From the NCBI GenBank assembly GCA_916710115.1, contig CAKAOY010000101.1:1-5128 (forward strand): 5,128 nt of DNA, written 5' to 3'. Shown piece by piece: positions 1-5,128 of the stretch. The position numbers and the translations under genes are program-made. How positions within the stretch are numbered: the stretch's first letter is position 1; every line of letters begins with the position of its first letter. The stretch is from an uncultured Bergeyella sp. (GTDB lineage Bacteria > Bacteroidota > Bacteroidia > Flavobacteriales > Weeksellaceae). The notes under the pieces are model-generated. The model was not told where the DNA came from and did no database searches. It worked only from the letters and a program-made list of their open reading frames with translations.

Positions 1-1
1 A

Positions 2-955
2 AAGACTGAAGTGGGAGTACCTATTTTTAGAGCAGGTATTTGGAAACCGCGTACAAAACCTAATGGCTTTGAAGGAGTTGGAGAAATTGGATTATCATGG
101 ATAAAAAAAGTAAAAGACGAATTTGGTTTTTTAATTGCTACAGAAGTCGCTAATGTTCATCATATAGAAGCATGTTTAAAAGCTGATGTGGATATTCTGT
201 GGATAGGAGCTCGTTCTACAGTTAATCCATTCACCGTACAGGAAATTGCCGATGCCCTGAGAGGTACCGACAAGATTATTTTGGTGAAAAACCCTGTAAA
301 TCCTGATCTACCGCTATGGATAGGAGCCTTGGAGAGACTTATTGGACAAGGGATAAAAAATATAGGAGTGATACATCGTGGTTTTTCTACCTACCAAAAA
401 ACGAAATATAGAAATATGCCGAATTGGCAAATTGCATTGGATTTCAAAAATCAGTTTCCTAATATCCCGATGATTATAGACCCATCCCATATTTGTGGGA
501 ATAGGATAGGGCTGGCGGATATTACCCAAGAGGCACTTAATTTGGGTTATCAAGGAGCGATGATAGAGACACATTGTACTCCCGATTTGGCGTGGTCTGA
601 CGCTTCACAGCAGATTACCCCTGAGGTTTTAGCAAATATCATTCGAAATTTAAAAGTGCGAAATACCAATATTTTTGGATATGAGGAACAACTTGAACAA
701 CATCGAATGCTCATTTCGGATATAGATTCTCAACTGATTGATTTATTGGCAAATAGGATGAAAGTTGCTCAGAAAATTGGTGTTTTAAAAAAGGAAAATA
801 ACCTTACTATTTTTCAACCAGATAGATGGAAAACAATTACAGATTATGCCACTTTGAAGGCGAATGAAATTGGACTTTCACAAGACTTTGTGGAAAAAGT
901 ATTTAAAGCAATTCACGAGGAATCAGTAGAGGTTCAGAATAAAATAATGAAATAA
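2..955 (+). CDS. Bifunctional DAHP synthase (type I-beta) / chorismate mutase (AroQ class), 5' end missing
   Basis: Condenses phosphoenolpyruvate and erythrose-4-phosphate to DAHP, the first shikimate step, and converts chorismate to prephenate; cytosolic. The frame is open to the left edge (K-T-E precede the GTG at 11), so that GTG is internal and about 40 N-terminal residues, including the usual GPCSAE metal-binding Cys segment, lie outside. Numbering from the GTG codon, the DAHP synthase domain spans about 1-215: WKPRT (11-15), VKNPVN (92-97), HRGFS (122-126), DPSH (157-160). H160, E186 and D197 match the spacing of the Thermotoga metal ligands H272, E298 and D309. A chorismate mutase domain follows (about 225-312), with R232, R249, K260, R272, S305 and Q309 aligning to E. 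coli active-site R11, R28, K39, R51, S84 and Q88. DAHPS-then-CM order is the usual Bacteroidota fusion, often annotated aroF- or aroA-like. It ends with TAA, 11 bp before rsgA, so the two are probably co-transcribed. The promoter is outside the window. Confidence 0.95.
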   Translation, partial: KTEVGVPIFRAGIWKPRTKPNGFEGVGEIGLSWIKKVKDEFGFLIATEVANVHHIEACLKADVDILWIGARSTVNPFTVQEIADALRGTDKIILVKNPVNPDLPLWIGALERLIGQGIKNIGVIHRGFSTYQKTKYRNMPNWQIALDFKNQFPNIPMIIDPSHICGNRIGLADITQEALNLGYQGAMIETHCTPDLAWSDASQQITPEVLANIIRNLKVRNTNIFGYEEQLEQHRMLISDIDSQLIDLLANRMKVAQKIGVLKKENNLTIFQPDRWKTITDYATLKANEIGLSQDFVEKVFKAIHEESVEVQNKIMK

Positions 956-966
956 AAAGATATATA

Positions 967-1884
967 TTGAAAGGTTTAGTTATCAAATCTACGGGGAGCT
1001 GGTATCATGTAAAAGAGCTTAGCACACAGATTATTTACGAAGCGAGGATTAGAGGAAAATTCAAACTACTGAAAAGCAGATTGACAAATCCACTGTCGGT
1101 AGGAGATTTTGTAGAATTTCAGTTGGAGCAAGATAATATTGCTTGGATTACTAAGATTGAGCCACGGAAAAATTATCTTATTCGTAAGTCGGTCAATTTA
1201 TCAAAAGAATCCCATATCATTGCGTCTAACATAGACTTGGCGTGTTTTATTTTTACATTAAAATATCCAGAGACTTCATTCGGTTTTTTAGATAGGTTTT
1301 TGGCTTGTTGCGAGGCTTACAATATAAAACCTCTTATTTTGCTTAATAAGATAGATACTTTGTCTGATGAAGAACTTTCTTTGATTGAAAATAAATTATT
1401 AGAGTATGAAAGAATAGGATATTCCGTACTGAAAATTTCCTCCGTTACAAAGGTTAATTTAGATATCTTGAAAGACCATTTAAAAAATAATGTATCCGTA
1501 TTTTTTGGTCATTCAGGGTGTGGAAAATCTACTTTGGTAAATACACTCCAACCAAATCTTGATATTCGTATAGGGGATATTTCTGATGCTCATCTGAAGG
1601 GAAAACATACCACGACTTTTGCTCATATGTATTTTTGGGATTTTGGAGGCTCGGTGATAGATACACCTGGAGTAAGAGAATTCGCTATGATTGATGTAAA
1701 AAAAGAGGAAATTCAGCATTTTTTTCCTGAGATATTTAGGAAGGGAAGAGACTGTAAATTTCATAATTGCTTGCATCTTAACGAGCCTAAATGTTCGGTT
1801 TTACAAGGTATTAATAATAGGGAAATATCAGAAACTAGATATCAAACATATGTAAAATTAATAGAAGAATCAGAAGAATTATGA
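967..1884 (+). CDS. rsgA: Ribosome small subunit-dependent GTPase A (RsgA/YjeQ)
   Basis: GTPase that helps late maturation of the 30S ribosomal subunit; cytosolic. The 305-residue protein has the family's OB-fold N-terminal domain (about 1-70), then a circularly permuted GTPase domain with motifs in the order G4-G5-G1-G2-G3: NKID (127-130), SSVTK (158-162), P-loop GHSGCGKST (181-189), KHTTT (213-217) and DTPG (232-235). The C-terminal zinc motif C263-x4-C268-x-H270-x5-C276 has exactly the YjeQ spacing. The TTG start at 967 is chosen because it gives the family N-terminus MKG-x-V-x-KSTGSWY, and no ATG, GTG or TTG lies in frame just upstream. No strong ribosome binding site is seen, only an AAAAAGA-type purine stretch, as is common in Bacteroidota. 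It follows the DAHP synthase gene by 11 bp, and its TGA overlaps the next gene's ATG. Confidence 0.97.
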   Translation: MKGLVIKSTGSWYHVKELSTQIIYEARIRGKFKLLKSRLTNPLSVGDFVEFQLEQDNIAWITKIEPRKNYLIRKSVNLSKESHIIASNIDLACFIFTLKYPETSFGFLDRFLACCEAYNIKPLILLNKIDTLSDEELSLIENKLLEYERIGYSVLKISSVTKVNLDILKDHLKNNVSVFFGHSGCGKSTLVNTLQPNLDIRIGDISDAHLKGKHTTTFAHMYFWDFGGSVIDTPGVREFAMIDVKKEEIQHFFPEIFRKGRDCKFHNCLHLNEPKCSVLQGINNREISETRYQTYVKLIEESEEL

Positions 1885-3170
1885 TTTCACTAACACCATT
1901 AAAAACATTACAAAATCTACAATTTAGGCGATTATTGATAGGTCGTTTTTCGCTTATATTGGGTTTTCGTATGCTGGGAACTCTCCTCGGTTGGTGGATT
2001 TATCAAATTACGAAAAATCCTTTTGCTATTGGAGTAATAGGTCTTTCGGAGGTTATTCCTGCCATTTCGTCGGCTTTATATGCTGGACACATGGTAGATA
2101 TGAATGAGAAACGGAAGATGCTTTTGTCTATTAATGGACTTTATATTTTCCTCATTGGAGGGCTGTGTTTATTGGCTTTTAATGCGGATTCTTGGGGATT
2201 TTTAGAGAAAACTTATGCGATAACTTTTTTTGGTAAGGAGGTATTTAGTAGTCCTATAATAGCTTTTTTAATTTATGGAATTATTTTCTTTACGGGGTTT
2301 TGTAGGGCTTTCTTAGGGCCAATACTTCCTGCAATGATACCAAAAATTGTGAGTAAAGAAGTATTACCAAATGCTATTACCTTAAATCAAGCGACCTTCC
2401 TCACTGCATCTGTTGGTGGCCATGCTGTTGGTGGCCTTTTGATTTCCTTCATCGGGGTTAAATATACCTTATTGGTTATTATTTTATTGATGTTTATAGC
2501 ATTATCTTTTTTTTCAACATTAGATAAACAACCATCAGAACATAATAAAAATGAGGTGAAATTAATGGAAAGTCTAAAAGAGGGAATCTTATATATCTAT
2601 AATACGAAAGAGATTTTGGGAGCGTTGTGTTTGGATATGTTTGCTGTGTTATTTGGTGGTGCTGTAGCGATGATTCCTGCCTTTGCGACAGATATTTTAA
2701 AAGTTGGAGCAAAAGGTTTTGGATTGCTCAATGCAGCTTCGGATATTGGCTCTATGCTGATAATTATTACTTTGTCTTTTATACCTTTACAAAGACATCA
2801 GGGGAAAATCCTATTGGCTACGATATTCGGCTTTGGATTTTGTATTGTCGGCTTTGGATTATCAGAAATTTATTGGATATCTTTCTTTATGTTGATGCTT
2901 AGTGGTATGTTTGATGGTATTTCTGTTGTAATTCGTGGAACGATTATCCAACTAAAGACACCTGATAAAATTAGAGGTAGAGTACTGAGTGTCAATTCTA
3001 TATTTATAATGTCAAGTAACGAAATGGGGCAGTTTGAGAGTGGGGTAGCATCTAAGATTTTAGGTGTTGCAAGGTCGGTAGTCTTTGGTGGTAGTATGAC
3101 GCTACTCATTGCCTTGATAGTAGCAATCTTTAATCCAAAATTAAGAAATATGGAATATCGTAATGAATAG
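1881..3170 (+). CDS. MFS transporter (MFS_3/EntS-like), substrate unknown
   Basis: Inner-membrane secondary transporter of the major facilitator superfamily, 429 residues, typical length. By eye there are about 12 hydrophobic helices: roughly 18-40, 48-68, 82-100, 123-150, 165-190, 193-211, then 245-269, 280-302, 309-326, 329-350, 370-392 and 399-417. A polar cytoplasmic loop (about 213-240) lies between the two halves. The MFS motif A is visible after helix 2 (G69-HMVDMNEKRK-79). TPDKIRGRV (360-368), followed by a conserved ...EMGQFESGV segment (381-389), resembles the PF05977/EntS branch, which includes siderophore and drug exporters. The substrate cannot be read from sequence, and the neighbours give no clear clue. 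The start ATG overlaps the rsgA stop (ATGA, 1881-1884), suggesting translational coupling. It is the last gene before the hairpin terminator. Confidence 0.9.
   Translation: MISLTPLKTLQNLQFRRLLIGRFSLILGFRMLGTLLGWWIYQITKNPFAIGVIGLSEVIPAISSALYAGHMVDMNEKRKMLLSINGLYIFLIGGLCLLAFNADSWGFLEKTYAITFFGKEVFSSPIIAFLIYGIIFFTGFCRAFLGPILPAMIPKIVSKEVLPNAITLNQATFLTASVGGHAVGGLLISFIGVKYTLLVIILLMFIALSFFSTLDKQPSEHNKNEVKLMESLKEGILYIYNTKEILGALCLDMFAVLFGGAVAMIPAFATDILKVGAKGFGLLNAASDIGSMLIIITLSFIPLQRHQGKILLATIFGFGFCIVGFGLSEIYWISFFMLMLSGMFDGISVVIRGTIIQLKTPDKIRGRVLSVNSIFIMSSNEMGQFESGVASKILGVARSVVFGGSMTLLIALIVAIFNPKLRNMEYRNE
2410..2436 (+). repeat. 12-bp direct repeat inside the MFS gene
   Basis: CTGTTGGTGGCC occurs at 2410-2421 and again at 2425-2436, a 15-bp period that keeps the reading frame. 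It encodes a repeated VGG in SVGGHAVGG (residues 177-185), within a glycine-rich transmembrane helix. Glycine repeats are normal in MFS helices, so this is probably coding constraint or a small old duplication rather than a functional DNA element. Confidence 0.6.
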
Positions 3171-3171
3171 T

Positions 3172-3204
3172 AAAAAAGAGGTATGATTTTCATACCTCTT
3201 TTTT
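3172..3204. terminator. Bidirectional intrinsic terminator between convergent genes
   Basis: The arms 3172-3186 and 3190-3204 are perfect reverse complements (15 bp) around a TTT loop. The core stem is GAGGTATGA/TCATACCTC, with A6 on the left and T6 on the right. Read on the plus strand it ends the operon finishing with the MFS gene (stop at 3170, 1 bp before the arm). Read on the minus strand the A run becomes the U tract that ends the lipA-nitroreductase unit (stop at 3226, 21 bp away). Transcription from both sides therefore appears to share one hairpin. Confidence 0.9.
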
Positions 3205-3225
3205 CTATTTTAAATAAAATTCAGT

Positions 3226-3821
3226 CTAAATTTCCGAAATGATATCCCCCAATGGAAGACGAGACTTTGGAGTGATATATGGCTGGTTACTGTCTTCTTC
3301 ATTACGATAGCCTATTGCTACAGCAAATAATGTACGATAGCCATTGTTATTCAGAATTTTATCGTATTCGCTACCTATAAGTCCCTCCATAGGAGTAGAG
3401 TCTATTCCCTCACTTGCACAAGCTGTTAGAAAATATCCTAATGAAATATAAACTTGCTTCTCTAGCCAATACTTCGCTACTTCATTTCCTCGTGATTTTA
3501 TAGCATTTTTGTAATAATCTACTGCCAATGGATGTAGATTATTTGTGATAAATTCTTCAAATTTTTCTAAGTTATCAATCACCGAAAATACTACTAAATG
3601 GCTTGCTTCCCGTATTTTTTGTTCATTGACAAAAGATACTTTTGCCAATTTTTCTTTCACTTCTGGATTACCTACAAAAGTGAAATGCCATGGCTGGCAA
3701 TTGATAGAAGATGGACTTAATCTAAGGATTTCCTTTAATTCCTCTATCTTATTTGCATCAATTTTTTATCAGAATAGGTTTTTGTAGTATATCTATTCTT
3801 TGCTAAATCTAAAAAACTCAT
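3226..3821 (-). pseudogene. NfsB-like nitroreductase / NAD(P)H-dependent oxidoreductase, frameshifted
   Basis: FMN-dependent NAD(P)H oxidoreductase of the nitroreductase family (cytosolic, reduces nitroaromatics or quinones; natural substrate unclear), disrupted by one frameshift. The ATG at 3821 opens MSFLDLAKNRYTTKTYSDKK, which fits the family N-terminus (R10 and K14 as in E. coli NfsB). Then an A run of six (plus-strand T at 3762-3767) shifts the frame and a TAG at 3744-3746 ends a 25-residue peptide. Adding one A restores a continuous protein of 198 residues: IDANKIEELK, the FMN motif PSSINCQPW, ASHLVVF, the WLEKQVYISLGYFL helix, TPMEG (compare P163-E165-G166 of NfsB) and the C-terminal PKSRLP (compare K205/R207). 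It lacks only about 20 residues relative to NfsB (217). No other stop or shift is present. The only downstream start I see is a GTG at 3660, which would lose the PSS-QPW flavin segment. It lies 16 bp after lipA on the same strand, likely the same transcript. A sequencing error in the homopolymer is a real alternative to a true pseudogene. Confidence 0.88.
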
Positions 3822-3837
3822 TTAATTTTGTGTTATT

Positions 3838-4710
3838 TTAATGTATATGTTTTTCTGCGTGGTAAGAAGACCTTACTAATGGTGAACTTTCCACATGGCG
3901 GAATCCTAAACTTCTTGCAAACTCACCAAATTCTTCGAATTCCTCCGGTGTAATGAATTTTTTCACAGGTAAGTGATTTCGTGTTGGCTGGAGATACTGA
4001 CCTAAGGTGATTACATCTACATCGGCATTTCTGATATCCTCAATCGTACGGAATACCTCATCTTTCTCCTCGCCTAAGCCGAGCATTACTCCCGTTTTTG
4101 TACGTCTTTGCCCTGCTGATTTTAGGTATTTTAGTACATCAAGGCTTCGTTGATATTTCGCTTGGATTCGCACTTCTCTTGTGAGTCTTTCCACTGTTTC
4201 CATATTATGAGAAATTACCTCTGGTGCTACCTCTACCAATCTATCAAGATTTTTTGTAACTCCTTGAAAATCGGGTATGAGCGTTTCCATTGTAGTACCT
4301 GGAGAAATTCTACGAACCGCGTTCACTGTCTCAGCCCAAAGAATAGACCCCATATCTTTTAAGTCATCTCTATCTACAGAAGTGAGTACTGCATGCTTGA
4401 TTTTCATCAATTTGATAGAACGAGCAATTTTTTCTGGTTCATCCCAATTAACATCTAGCGGTCTGCCCGTTTTTACACCACAAAAACCACAACTTCGGGT
4501 ACAGATATTTCCTAAAATCATAAAGGTAGCTGTCCCATAACCCCAGCATTCTCCCATATTAGGACAAGAACCACTTTGGCAAATAGTGTTAAGTTTATAT
4601 TTATCCACCAAAGAGCGGAGGTCTCTATATTTTTTTCCCGTAGGAAGTTTTACACGAATCCACTTCGGTTTATTGGTAAGCGTACTTTGTTCTTTTGTAA
4701 GATTTTCCAT
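3838..4710 (-). CDS. lipA: Lipoyl synthase LipA (radical SAM)
   Basis: Inserts two sulfurs into protein-bound octanoyl groups to make lipoyl cofactor for 2-oxoacid dehydrogenases and the glycine cleavage system; cytosolic. The 290-residue protein is within the family's normal size. It has both iron-sulfur sites: the auxiliary cluster motif C44-x4-C49-x5-C55 (CQSGSCPNMGEC) and the radical-SAM motif C70-x3-C74-x2-C77 (CTRSCGFC). The C-terminal RSSYHA (280-285) supplies the serine ligand of the auxiliary cluster. Other family blocks are TSVDRDDL (110-117), ETLIPDFQG (142-150), KTGVMLGLGE (205-214) and LGQYLQPT (236-243). The ATG at 4710 is firm because an in-frame TAA lies at 4714-4716 just upstream. 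A TAATTTTG promoter box precedes it. It is divergent from dusB, and a nitroreductase remnant follows 16 bp downstream. No lipB or lipoate ligase gene is in the window. Confidence 0.97.
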   Translation of the reverse strand: MENLTKEQSTLTNKPKWIRVKLPTGKKYRDLRSLVDKYKLNTICQSGSCPNMGECWGYGTATFMILGNICTRSCGFCGVKTGRPLDVNWDEPEKIARSIKLMKIKHAVLTSVDRDDLKDMGSILWAETVNAVRRISPGTTMETLIPDFQGVTKNLDRLVEVAPEVISHNMETVERLTREVRIQAKYQRSLDVLKYLKSAGQRRTKTGVMLGLGEEKDEVFRTIEDIRNADVDVITLGQYLQPTRNHLPVKKFITPEEFEEFGEFARSLGFRHVESSPLVRSSYHAEKHIH

Positions 4711-4729
4711 TTGTTAGAAAAATAATGTA

Positions 4730-4737
4730 CAAAATTA
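4730..4737 (-). promoter_or_regulatory. Probable lipA promoter, -7 box TAATTTTG
   Basis: On the minus strand the sequence TAATTTTG is an exact match to the Bacteroidota sigma-ABfr -7 consensus TAnnTTTG. It ends 19 bp before the lipA ATG, which would give a 5' leader of roughly 12-17 nt. No clear TTG element is visible at the expected distance upstream (only TGTTTT near 4755-4760), so the call rests on one box in an AT-rich background. Confidence 0.6.
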
Positions 4738-4798
4738 AGGATAAATTTATTAATAAAACACTATTTGAAGTATAGAAGAAAACAATTAGTGTATAAGT

Positions 4799-4813
4799 TA
4801 TTGATTATCAATA
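4799..4813. repeat. Interrupted palindrome TATTGAT-T-ATCAATA
   Basis: Perfect 7-bp inverted repeat around a single T, in the middle of the lipA-dusB divergent region. The shape fits a dimeric regulator site, but AT-rich DNA produces such palindromes by chance and no second copy was found in the window. It is about 60 bp upstream of the lipA -7 box and about 125 bp upstream of the dusB box. Confidence 0.4.
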
Positions 4814-4939
4814 GTTAATTTATTTAATTCGAAAAGAATGGATTAATAATAAATATCGATTCTAAATTATTTTATACTTGATGACCAGAGCAGAGGAGTT
4901 TTTAAAAATATTTTAGTGATAAGAATATAAAAAAATCCG

Positions 4940-4947
4940 TACATTTG
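4940..4947 (+). promoter_or_regulatory. Probable dusB promoter, -7 box TACATTTG
   Basis: TACATTTG is an exact match to the Bacteroidota TAnnTTTG -7 box, with only six bases (CTGACT) between it and the dusB ATG. Transcription would begin within a few bases of the start codon, so the mRNA should be leaderless or nearly so. A -33 TTG is not clear at the usual 19-21 bp spacing; a weak TTTTAGTG lies at 4911-4918. Confidence 0.6.
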
Positions 4948-4953
4948 CTGACT

Positions 4954-5128
4954 ATGATAAAGATTGGAAATATAGAACTTCCTGATTATCCGCTACTTTT
5001 AGCACCGATGGAAGATGTTAGTGATCCACCATTTAGGAGATTATGCAAATTACATGGAGCAGATTTGATGTACTCGGAGTTTATTTCGTCTGAGGGGTTA
5101 ATTCGCGATGCTATTAAATCAAGAAAAA
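4954..5128 (+). CDS. dusB: tRNA-dihydrouridine synthase (DusB type), 3' end missing
   Basis: Flavoenzyme that reduces specific uridines in tRNA to dihydrouridine using NADPH; cytosolic. Only the first 58 codons are in the window, of a family usually about 330 residues long. They show the start of the FMN-binding TIM barrel: PLLLAPMEDVSDPPFRRLC (13-31), including the APM phosphate/flavin-binding turn and the D-x-PFR element, then GADLMYSEFISSEG (35-48), typical of the Dus family. The catalytic cysteine and the RNA-binding helical domain lie beyond the right edge. The ATG at 4954 places MIKIGNIELP at the N-terminus, as expected for DusB-like proteins of Flavobacteria. It is divergent from lipA, with its own -7 box directly upstream. 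The DusB subtype assignment, rather than DusA or DusC, is by remembered similarity. Confidence 0.9.
   Translation, partial: MIKIGNIELPDYPLLLAPMEDVSDPPFRRLCKLHGADLMYSEFISSEGLIRDAIKSRK

Larger units (their letters stand above)
4711..4953. other. Divergent AT-rich intergenic region between lipA and dusB
   Basis: A 243-bp non-coding stretch, clearly more AT-rich than the flanking genes. It must hold the promoters of both divergent genes, and one Bacteroidota-type -7 box is visible for each. It also contains an interrupted palindrome (4799-4813) and a tiny open frame (4881-4916) of doubtful meaning. I see no tRNA, no strong hairpin and no riboswitch-like structure in it. Confidence 0.7.

Noticed and set aside
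11..13. GTG at 11 as the true start of the DAHP synthase/chorismate mutase gene
   Set aside because: The frame stays open to the left edge and the family has about 40 more N-terminal residues with a conserved metal-binding cysteine segment, so the GTG is an internal valine.
314..574. Minus-strand open frame opposite the DAHP synthase domain
   Set aside because: The sense frame carries conserved DAHP synthase motifs throughout; the antisense frame looks random and lacks signals.
1513..1776. Minus-strand open frame opposite the RsgA GTPase motifs
   Set aside because: It is a shadow of the P-loop to zinc-motif coding region with no independent evidence.
2494..3193. Several short open frames overlapping the MFS gene on both strands
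   Set aside because: The MFS frame explains the region with a continuous 12-helix protein; the others are out-of-frame translations of hydrophobic codons.
3226..3660. A 144-residue nitroreductase gene starting at the GTG at 3660
   Set aside because: The same frame continues upstream with clear family motifs (PSSINCQPW) up to the frameshift, so the GTG is an internal valine and a product starting there would lack part of the flavin site.
3545..3787. Plus-strand open frame of 80 codons opposite the nitroreductase
   Set aside because: It is the antisense of a recognisable coding sequence, has no family resemblance and no promoter or ribosome site.
4150..4540. Two plus-strand open frames opposite lipA
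   Set aside because: They are antisense shadows of a highly conserved radical-SAM gene and show no protein-like features.
4758..4792. Small inverted repeat ACACTA (4758-4763) / TAGTGT (4787-4792)
   Set aside because: Only 6 bp with a 23-bp gap in AT-rich DNA; expected by chance.
1..5128. CRISPR array, transposon ends, tRNA genes or defence system
   Set aside because: No regularly spaced repeats, transposase-like frames, cloverleaf-like elements or defence-gene motifs were seen; the window is filled with housekeeping genes and a transporter.

Overview
The window looks like a chromosomal segment of a low-GC member of the Bacteroidota, most likely Flavobacteriales and possibly Weeksellaceae (Chryseobacterium/Riemerella-like). 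Four things support this: AT-rich DNA, a DAHP synthase fused to a C-terminal chorismate mutase, little sign of Shine-Dalgarno sites, and two exact matches to the Bacteroidota -7 promoter box TAnnTTTG in front of genes. The family-level placement is inference from remembered protein similarity, not from a search.

Layout. Bases 1-3170 hold three plus-strand genes packed like an operon: the 3' part of a bifunctional DAHP synthase/chorismate mutase (entry to aromatic amino acid synthesis), then after 11 bp rsgA (ribosome small-subunit maturation GTPase, TTG start), then a 12-helix MFS transporter whose ATG overlaps the rsgA stop as ATGA. A hairpin with a 15-bp perfect stem flanked by A and T runs (3172-3204) lies between this operon and a converging minus-strand unit, and can terminate transcription both ways.

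The minus-strand unit (4710 down to 3226) is lipA (lipoyl synthase), followed 16 bp later by an NfsB-like nitroreductase. The nitroreductase is broken by a one-base deletion in an A run near its 5' end (T run 3762-3767 on the plus strand). All other family motifs survive in one frame, so this is a recent mutation, an on/off switch tract or a sequence error.

An AT-rich 243-bp divergent intergenic region (4711-4953) separates lipA from the start of a dusB-type tRNA-dihydrouridine synthase, which runs off the right edge. It carries a -7 box for each gene and a 15-bp interrupted palindrome. The dusB box sits only 6 bp from the ATG, implying a nearly leaderless mRNA.

The genes are mostly housekeeping: aromatic amino acids, ribosome assembly, lipoate cofactor and tRNA modification. 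I found no mobile element, CRISPR array, tRNA or rRNA, and no convincing new biological system. The frameshifted nitroreductase and the promoter arrangement at dusB are the points most worth checking.
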